Source of the DNA: Nostoc linckia FACHB-104
Lineage (GTDB): Bacteria > Cyanobacteriota > Cyanobacteriia > Cyanobacteriales > Nostocaceae
Length of the DNA stretch: 64,000 nucleotides
Direction: 5' to 3'
Assembly (NCBI RefSeq): GCF_014696615.1
Contig: NZ_JACJQJ010000021.1
Location: forward strand, 1 to 64,000
This document shows positions 53,163-62,290 of this stretch, one piece after another. The notes below the pieces were generated by a model. The model made no database searches and had not been told where the DNA came from. It saw only the letters and a program-made list of their open reading frames with translations. Both the position numbers and the translations under genes were made by a program. Position 1 is the stretch's first letter. Every line of letters starts with the position of its first letter.

Positions 53163-55859
53163 CTAGTCCTCGGCATCAGTTTTTTTTGCACTACTCGCAG
53201 AAGTCTTAGAAGTTGATTTGGTAGTTGACTTAGAAGTTGACTTAGTTTTAGTAGTTGTTGATTTAGATTTTGCAGTTGTGGATTTACTCGATTTCCGAGT
53301 AGATTTTCCAGACGATGCTTTGCTAGCCAACAATTCTAAGGCTTTCTCCAAAGTCATATCTTCCACGGATTGACCTTCTGGAAGACTGACATTAGTTTTG
53401 CCATTCTTAATGTAAGGGCCGTAGGGGCCATCGTAGATGTTGACTGGTGTATCATCATCTGGATGTGCACCCAACTCACGTAAAGCGGCTTTGGATTTGC
53501 TACTGCTGGAACTACGTCCCTTTTTAGGTTCTGACAATAACTCTAAAGCACGTTCTAAAGAAACAGTTAAGACATTATCTGCTGCTTTTAAAGAACGATA
53601 GTCTTTACCTTCTTTACCTTGGTCATGAACAATGTAAGGGCCAAAGCGTCCTAAACTCGCTTGAATTTTCCCTCCTGTTTCTGGGTGGACTCCTAATGTT
53701 CGGGGTAAGGCTAAAAGACCCACGGCCATATCAAAGGTAACGTTTTCTGGTGTTACGCCTTTTGGTAAGGAAGCTTGCTTAGGTTTGGGGTTCTCATCAG
53801 TTTTGTCACCTAACTGCACATAAGGCCCATAAGCGCCAATCTTGACATAAATTGGTTCCCCTGTTTCGGGATGGCGACCGAGTTGGTCGGGGCCAGAAGT
53901 TTTTTGTCGTAGCAATACCTCAACTTGTTTGGGGTCAAGGTCTGCTGGGGTTAAGTCTTTAGGAATTGAGGCTGTGACCACACCTTCACCGTTTTCTACT
54001 TCGATGTAAGGGCCGTATTTACCTATACGAACTTTAGCCGCTAAATTTTCTAGTTCTACGGTTCTCGCTTTAGTAGCATCAATTTGATTTTCCCGTTCTT
54101 TGACTAAGGTTTCTAAACCTTTGTCTCCTAGATAAAATTCCTTTAAGTATGGTAACCACTTAGCTTCACCGGTGGCGATGTCATCCAGGGTTTGCTCCAT
54201 TTTAGAGGTAAAGCTGGGATCGACTACATCAGGGAAATGTTTTTCCAACAGGTCAGTCACAGCAAAAGCTGTGAATGTGGGAATCAAAGCATTATTAACT
54301 AATTGGGCATAACCTTTATCAATAATGGTGCCAATAATACTGGCGTAGGTACTAGGACGACCAATCCCTTCGCTTTCTAAGGTTTTCACCAGAGTAGCTT
54401 CGCTGTACCTGGCTGGTGGTTGAGTTTCATGGGCGATCGCTTCCAAATTTTTGCAATCTGGATGATCTCCTACTTGCAAACTCGGCAGAATTACTTCTTG
54501 GTCTTCCAATGCAGCATCGGGATCGTCGGAACCTTCGACATAGGCCCGTAGATAGCCAGGGAAGTCAATCCGCTTTCCAGAAGCACGAAATCCAGCATCT
54601 TCCACTTGCAACTGAATGCTGACTTGAGTTTGCCGTGAGTCAGCCATTTGGCTGGCGACGGTGCGCTTCCAAATTAAATCATAAACAGCTAGTTCTCGAC
54701 CGCTTAAACCAGTTTCTTGGGGAGTGCGGAAAGTACTACCAGCAGGACGAATGGCTTCGTGTGCTTCTTGTGCGCCTTTGGATTTAGTGGTGTATTGTCT
54801 GGGTTGAGGACTGAGATATTGTTTGCCGTAAAGACTTTCTACACAACTGCGAGCAGCTGCGATCGCCTGGTCTGACAAATGTACCGAATCTGTCCGCATA
54901 TAGGTGATGTACCCTTGCTCATACAAATTTTGAGCAATTCGCATCGTATCTCGTGCGGAAAGACGCAATTTTCGGTTAGATTCTTGTTGCAGTGTTGAGG
55001 TCGTAAAAGGTGGCGCTGGTTTGCGCGTTACAGGACGTTCTTCTACTTCTCTGACATTCCAGGTTTTACCAGTCAGGCGTTCCTGGAGTGCGGCTGCATC
55101 CTCTTCCGTTAACAAAACCACATTGCGACCTGCGGCGATTTGTCCAGTTGCGGGGTCAAAATCGCTGCCATTCGCTATTTTGGTGCCTCCCAACGTCACC
55201 AACTGGGCTGTAAATGGAGCTTTTTCCTTTTCTAGGTAAGCCTTTAAATCCCAGTAAGTACCTTCATGGAAAGCGCGGCGTTGGCGTTCCTTGGTTACCA
55301 AAAGCCTCACTGCTACAGATTGTACGCGCCCGGCAGATAGCCCCCAGGCAATTTTTTTCCAAAGCAGAGGAGACAAGGTATAACCCACCAGCCGATCCAA
55401 AATCCGGCGCGTTTCTTGAGCGCGAACTAACTGCTCATCAATATTGCGGCAGTTTTTCAAAGCCTTTTTAATCGCCTCTTGGGTAATTTCATGAAATACC
55501 ATCCGCTTTGTAGGCACTTTTGGCTTAAGCAACTGGTATAAATGCCAACTAATGCTTTCACCTTCCCGATCTTCGTCCGTTGCCAGAATCAACTCATCAG
55601 CCTCTTTGAGCGCATCTTTGAGCTGAGTGACAATTTTCTTTTTATCCTTTGGGACAACATACACCGGTTCAAAGTCGGCATCTACATTTACCCCAAGCTG
55701 TGCCCATTTCTCTGCTTTGACAGCGGTGGGAATTTCGCTAGCCGATTGGGGTAGGTCACGTACATGACCCATAGACGCTTCCACCCGATAGCCTGATGGT
55801 AGGTAGTTGCGAATGGTACGAGCTTTGGTTGGAGATTCGACGATGACGAGAGTTGACAT
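53163..55859 (-). CDS. topA: DNA topoisomerase I
   Basis: The 898-residue protein has a Toprim domain ([15 protein letters not shown] at the N-terminus; [13 protein letters not shown] near 100), the catalytic tyrosine in [13 protein letters not shown] (near 317), and C-terminal repeats of the cysteine-free type ([40 protein letters not shown]). A Lys/Ser/Thr-rich basic tail of about 60 residues ends it ([12 protein letters not shown]-type runs), probably for DNA binding. It relaxes negative supercoils. All motifs are present and the length is normal for cyanobacteria. The start ATG 55859 is unambiguous. Confidence 0.96.
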   Translation of the reverse strand: MSTLVIVESPTKARTIRNYLPSGYRVEASMGHVRDLPQSASEIPTAVKAEKWAQLGVNVDADFEPVYVVPKDKKKIVTQLKDALKEADELILATDEDREGESISWHLYQLLKPKVPTKRMVFHEITQEAIKKALKNCRNIDEQLVRAQETRRILDRLVGYTLSPLLWKKIAWGLSAGRVQSVAVRLLVTKERQRRAFHEGTYWDLKAYLEKEKAPFTAQLVTLGGTKIANGSDFDPATGQIAAGRNVVLLTEEDAAALQERLTGKTWNVREVEERPVTRKPAPPFTTSTLQQESNRKLRLSARDTMRIAQNLYEQGYITYMRTDSVHLSDQAIAAARSCVESLYGKQYLSPQPRQYTTKSKGAQEAHEAIRPAGSTFRTPQETGLSGRELAVYDLIWKRTVASQMADSRQTQVSIQLQVEDAGFRASGKRIDFPGYLRAYVEGSDDPDAALEDQEVILPSLQVGDHPDCKNLEAIAHETQPPARYSEATLVKTLESEGIGRPSTYASIIGTIIDKGYAQLVNNALIPTFTAFAVTDLLEKHFPDVVDPSFTSKMEQTLDDIATGEAKWLPYLKEFYLGDKGLETLVKERENQIDATKARTVELENLAAKVRIGKYGPYIEVENGEGVVTASIPKDLTPADLDPKQVEVLLRQKTSGPDQLGRHPETGEPIYVKIGAYGPYVQLGDKTDENPKPKQASLPKGVTPENVTFDMAVGLLALPRTLGVHPETGGKIQASLGRFGPYIVHDQGKEGKDYRSLKAADNVLTVSLERALELLSEPKKGRSSSSSKSKAALRELGAHPDDDTPVNIYDGPYGPYIKNGKTNVSLPEGQSVEDMTLEKALELLASKASSGKSTRKSSKSTTAKSKSTTTKTKSTSKSTTKSTSKTSASSAKKTDAED

Positions 55860-56375
55860 GGAAATTTCAAAAAAAAGAATAGCTGCTAAGCTAAACAGGG
55901 AAATTTAGACGATTGGGCGTGATGTCAAAATGGAACGTCGCGCTTGTTGATGTGAGTTTATCTTCACACAAACTGCCCATTAGGGTGAAAATCCGCTAAA
56001 GTTTGGGCAATGTTCTTTCCAGATAATAAGGTAGGAAAACACTGGCTTGGAATTTCCAGCTATTTCAATCTTTAACTTATATCAGCAAAATTGGCGACTA
56101 CAGTTTTCAAAATACCCCCGAAGTGTAATAGAGTGATACCTCCTGTTTTTGGGGATTGGGGATTGGGGATTGGGGATTAGGGACTGGGGACTGGGTAATG
56201 GGGAATGGGTGTTCGTTATTTGTTTCCCTTTGCCCCTTTACCCTTTACCCTTTACCCTTTTCACCTTGTCCCCCTCATCTCCTTCATCCCTATTCCCACA
56301 AAGGTTGTGCCAAAATTAAATCAAACTTGAGAGAAAAAACGAAGTGGGGTTTGTACCTATCTTGGAGTTTGACCT
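55860..56375. other. Intergenic region with STRR
   Basis: About 515 bases between divergent topA and the DUF6745 pair. 56148-56290 is STRR of the 'ggggattgggg' and 'cattcccc' kinds. The remaining sequence shows no gene or RNA; the topA promoter should lie near 55870-55960. Confidence 0.6.
56148..56290 (+). repeat. STRR array upstream of the DUF6745 pair
   Basis: Units of 'ttggggattgggga', 'gggactgggg', then 'cccttta' and 'catccct' type repeats. It lies about 85 bases before the first gene of the pair. Confidence 0.85.
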
Positions 56376-56669
56376 ATGCAGCCAATCCGTCAAGGTGATG
56401 TCATTCTACTACCTGTGCCACAAGTTGAAGGAGAAAAGATACCTCATTTGACTTTGGCAGAAGGCGAGGTAACTGGGCATAAGCACCGTATTACTGAGGG
56501 TAAGGCAAAATTATTTTCTCAAAATGATACTTTATACTTACGTGTGTATTCTCGGACTGCTTTGTTAGCTCACGAAGAACATCAGGCGATCGCAATTCCC
56601 CAAGGTCATTGGATGGTGAAAATTCAACGAGAATACGAGCCTGAAGGGTGGCGCTATGTCGCTGATTGA
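56376..56669 (+). CDS. Small protein preceding DUF6745
   Basis: The 97-residue soluble protein (MQPIRQGDVILLPVP at the start; EGEVTGHKHRITEG, HEEHQAIAIPQGHWMVKIQREYEPEGW later) recurs with DUF6745 proteins in cyanobacteria, judged from its pattern. The beta-rich content and His-rich middle suggest a small barrel or a metal-binding fold. Its stop overlaps the next start by 14 bases, so the two are translationally coupled. Function is unknown. Confidence 0.7.
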   Translation: MQPIRQGDVILLPVPQVEGEKIPHLTLAEGEVTGHKHRITEGKAKLFSQNDTLYLRVYSRTALLAHEEHQAIAIPQGHWMVKIQREYEPEGWRYVAD

Positions 56670-57897
56670 AAAGTTAACGCCTGAGCAAGAAGCTTTAATT
56701 CCAGTTTATCGGGATAAGTGGCGAGAGATTGCGCTTTCCACTGAACGAATTGATCGTGAAAAAGCGGCGGAAGCAGTAAAAGCAGCCTACATAGCAATTG
56801 GTAAGAATGCTCCTAACATTATTTTTTATGACAGTCCTTATGTAGCTCTAAAATCTACTATCTTTGACAAGCTTGATTACTTGAAGCAGGAATTAAATAG
56901 TAAAGTTGTTAGCCAATTAAATAATTCACCAATTAGTAACCTAAAAAAGCTGCAACGGGAGTTGCTAGAAAAGCCACTAGAGCAATTGGGAAGACAAACT
57001 TCATTTTTCAGATCTCTGAGTTATTCAATATATCCTCAAGTTTTTCAGGATATCAACATCGATGAAGAACTATTCGATGAACTGGTCTATAGTAAATTGG
57101 ATAACAATTTTTCCGACATTTTAGGTTTTAGGCTAAATTGGGTACTGGAAAATTACATCAAAATATATCTGAATGAACAACTACAAAGTGAAGATTGGCA
57201 ACAAATAAACCTGCAACTCGGAAGTCGGCTATCATCTTCTTTTCATGCCTGTTTATACTCTCATATAAATAATTTCTTTGGGCAATGTTTTCAGCCAGAA
57301 GAAGAGTGTAAAATTAACAGCTTTAGGGATTTTATTATTACTAGTGTATGGAATTCTGAAATTTTTCCAGAATTGTTAATATATCAATCTTTAATTAAAG
57401 AGTGCGGATGGATTTTTGCTTTTGATAAAGCTGTAATTATATGCGATCGCCCGCTTCATATTCGCCTCGATCATCAAAATCGCCTCCACGCAGAAGGCGA
57501 ACCAGCAATAGAGTACGCTGATGGATTTAGCCTTTATTCTTATCACGGTGTAACTTTACCTGAAAAATACGGAAAAATTCACCCCCAACAATGGCAAGCG
57601 CAATGGCTATTAACAGAAAATAATGCCGAGTTGCGGCGAGTGTTAATTCAAGGTATTGGTTATGCTCGAATTTGCCAAGAATTACAAGCCATTGAATTAG
57701 ATACCTGGAGAGAATACACCTTATTAAAACTTGATGCTGATGTTGATGAAGAGCCAGTTTATTTATTAAAAATGACTTGTCCCAGCGCTGGGTTTATTCA
57801 TGCTTTGCGAGTTCCACCGGATATGAAATCAGCACATGAGGCTATTTGCTGGATAAATTGGGGAATTGCTCCAGAAGAATTTGCAATCCAAACCTAA
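56656..57897 (+). CDS. DUF6745-type protein
   Basis: The 413-residue protein has a coiled-coil N-half (about 1-120, TPEQEALIPVYRDKWREIALSTERID) and a C-terminal stretch HALRVPPDMKSAHEAICWINWGIAPEEFA, with WRKIH-like 'GKIHPQQWQAQWLLTENNAELRRVLIQGIGYARI', typical of DUF6745. Function is unknown. It overlaps the 97-residue gene, and 230 bases separate it from the RRM gene. No nuclease or membrane motif was seen. Confidence 0.75.
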   Translation: MSLIEKLTPEQEALIPVYRDKWREIALSTERIDREKAAEAVKAAYIAIGKNAPNIIFYDSPYVALKSTIFDKLDYLKQELNSKVVSQLNNSPISNLKKLQRELLEKPLEQLGRQTSFFRSLSYSIYPQVFQDINIDEELFDELVYSKLDNNFSDILGFRLNWVLENYIKIYLNEQLQSEDWQQINLQLGSRLSSSFHACLYSHINNFFGQCFQPEEECKINSFRDFIITSVWNSEIFPELLIYQSLIKECGWIFAFDKAVIICDRPLHIRLDHQNRLHAEGEPAIEYADGFSLYSYHGVTLPEKYGKIHPQQWQAQWLLTENNAELRRVLIQGIGYARICQELQAIELDTWREYTLLKLDADVDEEPVYLLKMTCPSAGFIHALRVPPDMKSAHEAICWINWGIAPEEFAIQT

Positions 57898-58066
57898 ATT
57901 GTAAATTTGATAGTTACCTAATCAATAAATTAGCCAAAATCAAGAAAAATTCGTATTTTAGCACACATAATCACAAATGAATAAGATTTATAGCCGCGCT
58001 AGCTAAAAGTTGTGCTAGCATAAAATTGGAGAAGTTAGATTCGGTGATACAAATCTTGTTTTTAGT

Positions 58067-58072
58067 TATAAT
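58067..58072 (+). promoter_or_regulatory. Candidate -10 box of the RRM gene
   Basis: TATAAT with a weak upstream match 17 bases before (gtgata, 58044-58049). It would give a 5' leader of about 48 bases before the ATG at 58127. Confidence 0.35.
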
Positions 58073-58126
58073 TGCAAGCACCTCCCCGGATAAGCATCTC
58101 TGCATCAATGGATTCTGGAGAGTTTC

Positions 58127-58438
58127 ATGTCTATTTACGTAGGGAACCTATCCTACAGCGTCACACAAGACGACCTCAGCAAGGTATTTTCTGAGTACGG
58201 TACTGTAAAGCGAGTTCAATTACCCACAGATCGGGAAACTGGTCGCTTACGTGGCTTTGGTTTCGTGGAAATGGAATCATCAGCCGCAGAAGATGCAGCT
58301 ATCGAAGCTTTAGATGGTGCTGAATGGATGGGGCGTGTAATGAAAGTTAATAAAGCTAAACCACGGGAGGACAGAGGTGCTCGCTCTGGTGGTGGAAATT
58401 GGGAAAGAAATGCTAGTGGATACTCACGAGGTTATTAA
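58127..58438 (+). CDS. rbp: Glycine-tailed RRM RNA-binding protein (Rbp)
   Basis: The 103-residue protein has one RRM: RNP2 IYVGNLSY at 3-10 and RNP1 RGFGFVEM at about 41-48, followed by a Gly/Arg/Ser tail (residues about 82-103). This is the cyanobacterial Rbp type, often cold-induced and involved in RNA handling or thylakoid mRNA localisation. The ATG is set by ggag at 58117-58120. A perfect hairpin terminator lies 104 bases downstream. The exact paralog cannot be named here. Confidence 0.9.
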   Translation: MSIYVGNLSYSVTQDDLSKVFSEYGTVKRVQLPTDRETGRLRGFGFVEMESSAAEDAAIEALDGAEWMGRVMKVNKAKPREDRGARSGGGNWERNASGYSRGY

Positions 58439-58541
58439 GTCCTGAGTCTATTCATCAAGGCAAAACTATAACAAGCCTTAGCTAACAAAAATATCCCATA
58501 ATTAGCAGATTCAGTAATTTACTGAACTGCTTACTTACATA

Positions 58542-58580
58542 ATAAGCAGTTCAAATCTATACTTGAACTGCTTATTTTAT
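58542..58580. terminator. Perfect 13-bp hairpin between the RRM gene and the Ada-like gene
   Basis: ataagcagttcaa (58542-58554) pairs perfectly with ttgaactgcttat (58563-58575), 8-base loop, followed by tttatgat. An additional partly overlapping copy of the arm (gaactgctta, 58524-58533) offers an alternative fold. It probably terminates the RRM transcript and the convergent Ada-like gene. Confidence 0.75.
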
Positions 58581-58708
58581 GATAATTATTATTAGGTTTT
58601 TAGAAAGCACTACCTGCGTCATTGTTTGTGGGTGAGTTACAGCTGACAGTCAAAGATTTATTTGCTTGGTTATTAGAGTGAGATGAAGTCTAGCTTTGAG
58701 TGCGATCG

Positions 58709-59572
58709 CTAGCTTGTACAACCAGCTTCCCAAGCCAAAAGGATAGTCTTTCTCTCCAAACCCCAACGATAACCACCAAGTTCTCCAGATTCTCGAATTA
58801 CACGATGACAGGGGATGAGGTAGGAGATAGGATTTTTACCCACAGCATTACCAACAGCTCTTGTAGCCGTTGGGCGACCAATCATTTCGGCAATGCTTTG
58901 GTAAGTTGTCATACCCCCAAATGGTATTCTCAAAAGTGCGCGCCAAACTTGAATCTGAAAGTTAGTGCCTTTAACCAAAAGCGTTAGCGGTTTTTGTTCT
59001 TGGAAGCTCACTGAACCGAAAATCAACTCATGCAACGGTTGAGTTACTTGCTGATCGTGAAGAATTTCAGCCTTTGACCATTCTTGCTGAAGTATTTGTA
59101 CGGCAGATTGCTCATCTGTTGTATTTAAGAAATGCAGGTTGCAAACACCACGATCAGTTGTAGCGATGAGAGCTTGACCAAACATAGTCTCATGCATACC
59201 ATAGTGAATTTGCAAACCTGCTCCTGCTGATTTGAATTCACCAGGGGACATTGCTTCTAAGTTTACAAACAGGTCATGCAATCTGCTTGGGCTTGATAGC
59301 CCTACATCTAACGTTAAATCTAGTAAGCTTTTCGTCTTGCTGATTTGCGATTTAGCATATTCAACCGTGAGATATTGCAAAAAACGCTTAGGGCTAATGC
59401 CTACCCACTGAGTAAACAGCCGTTGAAAATGATACTCACTCAACCCTATATGGTGAGCAACGGTAGCTAGATCGGGTTGGTTGAGATGGGCTTGGCGCAT
59501 AAATGCGATCGCCTGAGCAATCCGCTGATAATCTCTGCTGTCATGGGTAGTTACAGTCTGCATCGAAATCAT
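58709..59572 (-). CDS. ada: Ada-like protein: AraC-type regulator and O6-methylguanine-DNA methyltransferase
   Basis: The 287-residue protein has an AraC-type helix-turn-helix (about 20-100: AHHIGLSEYHFQRLFTQWVGISPKRFLQYLTVEYAK) and a methyltransferase domain (about 115-287) with the active-site motif IPCHRVIRESGELGGYRWGLERK. It transfers methyl groups from O6-methylguanine to its Cys and may activate repair genes. It lacks the N-terminal Zn/phosphotriester-repair domain of E. coli Ada, a common shorter form. ATG 59572 is the likely start; MQTV (59563) is the alternative. Confidence 0.9.
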   Translation of the reverse strand: MISMQTVTTHDSRDYQRIAQAIAFMRQAHLNQPDLATVAHHIGLSEYHFQRLFTQWVGISPKRFLQYLTVEYAKSQISKTKSLLDLTLDVGLSSPSRLHDLFVNLEAMSPGEFKSAGAGLQIHYGMHETMFGQALIATTDRGVCNLHFLNTTDEQSAVQILQQEWSKAEILHDQQVTQPLHELIFGSVSFQEQKPLTLLVKGTNFQIQVWRALLRIPFGGMTTYQSIAEMIGRPTATRAVGNAVGKNPISYLIPCHRVIRESGELGGYRWGLERKTILLAWEAGCTS

Positions 59573-59691
59573 CTAAGGTCGATTCCAGAAGTATTAGCAT
59601 TTCCTCAATTTACCCATGTTGTCAATACAAAGCCACCCGTTTCTTGCGGTTGATGTATTTTAATTATGCTATTTCTACTACGTCAGGATTT

Positions 59692-60777
59692 TTAAGGATA
59701 TGTATAGCCGTTAATCTGCACTCCACCATAAGGCCCAGGTGTAGGACGAGGAAGAGACATCCTAGACTGCTGTACACCATAATTGCCATATACTGACGGG
59801 GTTGAGTTATTTACAACATTAGGAATTTGAGATGGCGTAGAGTATGGTGCAATATTAGTGGTTGCAGCCGAAGTGACAGATGGCGTCACTGATGTTGTTT
59901 GTATGCCATTGGGTAATGTCTGGCTATTATTAAAGTTACTGTAAGAATTTTGGGGTAAGTTTGTGACTGTTGGTTGAGAATAAACTGTCCCTGTACTCAA
60001 GTTAGTGTTAGCAGGTAAAGGCTGACTTGGTATGTTGCTAGTTGCTGGTGTGATTGTTGCATTGTTGTAAGAAGCAGTTCCCATGATATTTGTGGGATTA
60101 GCAGCACCAGAGAGATTCTGAGTTGGGGATTGATTAATAGCAGTTTGTAAAGAGCTAACGGTAGCAGGATTTTGAATTTTGTTGCTTTGATTAGCTAATT
60201 CCATCCCTTGATTTAAAGGAGTTGTTGCACTCGCTGTTTGTTCTAAGGGTGTAGTTAAAGATTTAGCACCTAACATATGGCTACCACCATAACCGGACTT
60301 CATCTGCAATAAATTTTCTGTTTGTACAACAAAGGGATTATTAGCTTTAGGTGCAGCGGGATCATTTACTATCGGCAAACCTAGATTTGATTTAGGTTCA
60401 TTAGCTGTAGATGGTTGTTTGTTGATAACATCCTCAAAAATGCTTGGGCTATTCTGGGCTGGTGATTTTTCTGGTGGGTTAGTTAAAGTTGCCGCCAAAA
60501 TTGCTTGTTCATAGTCTTTAATTAATACTGGGAAATTATCTATGTCTGCAACCAAAGCTCGGTCTTCGGCTGTAAAGGAAGAGTCAGCAACCTTAGGTGA
60601 AGCAACTTCTGGCTGTGACTTGCGAGCAAAAACATCTGGATTTGACAAGTATTGCCACATTCCTATCCCAAACACAGCTAAAAAAATTGCTGTACCCCAA
60701 AAGCTAGGTCTGCTGAGATTGCGTAACCTGGCTTTCAGATAACGTAAGTATGGCGGGGGATAATTTCGTTTTTGCAT
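59692..60777 (-). CDS. Unrecognised single-pass membrane protein with low-complexity tail
   Basis: The 361-residue protein has a basic N-terminus (RYLKARLRNLSR), one membrane helix (about 27-45), a short conserved-looking stretch (SSFTAEDRALVADIDNFPVLI, about 68-88), and a long Asn/Ser/Thr/Pro-rich tail of about 270 residues with no clear fold, ending in YGGVQINGYTYP. The topology places the tail in the periplasm. I do not recognise a family. It might be an envelope or division-associated protein, which is speculation. The start ATG 60777 is taken. Neighbours give no clue. Confidence 0.6.
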   Translation of the reverse strand: MQKRNYPPPYLRYLKARLRNLSRPSFWGTAIFLAVFGIGMWQYLSNPDVFARKSQPEVASPKVADSSFTAEDRALVADIDNFPVLIKDYEQAILAATLTNPPEKSPAQNSPSIFEDVINKQPSTANEPKSNLGLPIVNDPAAPKANNPFVVQTENLLQMKSGYGGSHMLGAKSLTTPLEQTASATTPLNQGMELANQSNKIQNPATVSSLQTAINQSPTQNLSGAANPTNIMGTASYNNATITPATSNIPSQPLPANTNLSTGTVYSQPTVTNLPQNSYSNFNNSQTLPNGIQTTSVTPSVTSAATTNIAPYSTPSQIPNVVNNSTPSVYGNYGVQQSRMSLPRPTPGPYGGVQINGYTYP

Positions 60778-61534
60778 ATGTTTGGGTATAGTGAATTTAC
60801 TGAATTAGCGATCGCTCTTTGCGTATTCTCTAAGTAATGCTGTTGCGGGGAAGTTCTGCTTTAAAAAAAAATTTAAATAAAGTTTAAGGATAATTTCATC
60901 CTAACTGTTCAATCTTTATGAGTCATGAGTATTAGACAATTATTCGTTAAAAATTTACCTTCTGCTCATCTAGCTTATAAGGGACTTCCAGAAAATAAAT
61001 TATCCAATTTACGAGAGAGAATATTTTGTTTCTTCCCCCTGCTTCATGTCCCTATGTCAAAAAAGCAATAGTATATTTTTTAAGTTGGAAGCCCCTAAGG
61101 GAGTTGCACTCAGTGTCAGCAAAGGGAGCAGATGAGGAAGACGTTTAATCATCGTCTCCGTACTCAAAATTGGATAATTTAATTGGTGGAATTCTTTAAG
61201 GGGAAAGGGTGAAAGAAATCTTTCTTTTTTTTTCATAAATAAATTTAGCGGCTTGAAACCTTATTGGTACAGGGAAAAATAATTTTCTGAAAAATTTCGC
61301 ACCCCACACGATGACTCATGCCTTTCTTCGGTCACTTTCGATATCATCAAGAGTTGAAAGCTAGTCTAAGGTTATTGTTGTAGCTGGCTAAAACAGTGCT
61401 GAGTTAAAAGTGCTGAATGCTGATTGTAAGAATTACTCAGCACTCAACAATCAAGACTCATTACTTAGCACTACTGTGTGCGCTGTCGCCTGGCGCTTGC
61501 ACGGCATAGTAATATTTACCAGGAGACTACAGCA
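60778..61534. other. AT-rich intergenic region with an inverted-repeat element
   Basis: About 750 bases. Perfect 15-bp inverted repeats (TAAATTATCCAATTT at 60996-61010 and its complement at 61167-61181) bound a 186-bp segment that may be a MITE-like element. No gene is supported, and naive extension of the next gene to 61478 is rejected. Confidence 0.55.
60996..61181. repeat. 186-bp MITE-like segment with 15-bp terminal inverted repeats
   Basis: Terminal arms are perfect over 15 bases and partly similar beyond (ttcca near both outer flanks). The interior has no ORF and includes a 'ttggaagcccctaaggg' stretch. No target-site duplication was detected. Confidence 0.55.
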
Positions 61535-62155
61535 ATGATGAAAGCTGAAGATATCATGACCAAGAACGTAGTTACCATTCGCGGATCAGCGACTGTTGCT
61601 GAAGCGGTGGGGCTAATGAAGGATAAGGGATTGCGCGCTCTGGTTGTGGATCGTCGTTATGAGCATGATGCCTATGGCATCGTCACAGAAACTGATATTG
61701 TTTACAAAGTCACAGCCTACGGTAAAGATCCCAAGCAGATCAGGATTTATGAAATCATGAGTAAGCCCTGTATTATCGTCAATCCTGAATTGAGTGTGGA
61801 ATATGTAGCGCGGTTGTTTGCTAATACTGGGATTCGTAGGGCACCTGTGATTCAAGGTAAGTTATTAGGGATTATCTCGATTACCGATATTCTGACAAAA
61901 AGTGACTTTGTTGAGGCTCCCAAAGCTTTACTTTTAGAAGAGAGAATTCAAGAAGCGATCGCACAAGCTCGCGGTATTTGTACCGAACAAGGAGCCTATT
62001 CTAAAGCCTGCGCCGCTGCTTGGGATGAAGTTGAAGAACTCCAAGCCGAAGCAGCTCACCAAAAAGCTGAAGGTATGGAGTCAGCTAAAGTTTCTTTTGA
62101 AGAGTACTGTAAAGACAACCCAGAGGCTCCAGAATGTAGGCATTATAAGGCTTGA
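61535..62155 (+). CDS. CBS-pair/CP12 fusion protein
   Basis: The 206-residue protein has two CBS domains (about 1-65 and 72-130; MTKNVVTIRG, MSKPCIIVNPE) and a C-terminal CP12 domain (about 135-206) with Cys149/Cys159 and Cys192/Cys201 pairs, AWDEVEELQAEAAH and EEYCKDNPEAPECR. Classical CP12 links GAPDH and PRK under dark, oxidising conditions, and the Cys pairs are intact here. CBS domains bind adenosine nucleotides, so the fusion could tie Calvin-cycle control to energy status. ATG 61535 follows aggag at 61521-61525; a longer frame from 61478 is rejected. The stop codon is followed at once by an STRR. Confidence 0.9.
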   Translation: MMKAEDIMTKNVVTIRGSATVAEAVGLMKDKGLRALVVDRRYEHDAYGIVTETDIVYKVTAYGKDPKQIRIYEIMSKPCIIVNPELSVEYVARLFANTGIRRAPVIQGKLLGIISITDILTKSDFVEAPKALLLEERIQEAIAQARGICTEQGAYSKACAAAWDEVEELQAEAAHQKAEGMESAKVSFEEYCKDNPEAPECRHYKA

Positions 62156-62290
62156 GGGGACTGGGGATTGGGGATTGGGGATTGGGGATTGGGGATGAGG
62201 TAGATGGGGGGACAAGGTGACAAGAGGACAAATGTTTATTACCAATTACCCAATGACAAATGACAAATGACCAACACCCAACCCATTACC
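62156..62290 (+). repeat. STRR array filling the CBS-CP12/LptF convergent gap
   Basis: 'ggggattgggg' units, 'gacaaggtgacaag', 'caattacc' and 'aatgacaaatgacc' units run between the two stop codons. The permease stop (62291-62293) lies in 'cccattaccctacc'. Confidence 0.85.

Noticed and set aside
58501-58580. tRNA gene suggested by 'agttcaaatc'
   Set aside because: The surrounding bases form a simple terminator hairpin, not a cloverleaf.
60976-61100. Second MITE using 'gggacttcca' and 'tggaagcccc' as ends
   Set aside because: The complementarity is short and interrupted; the 15-bp perfect pair at 60996/61167 is better supported.
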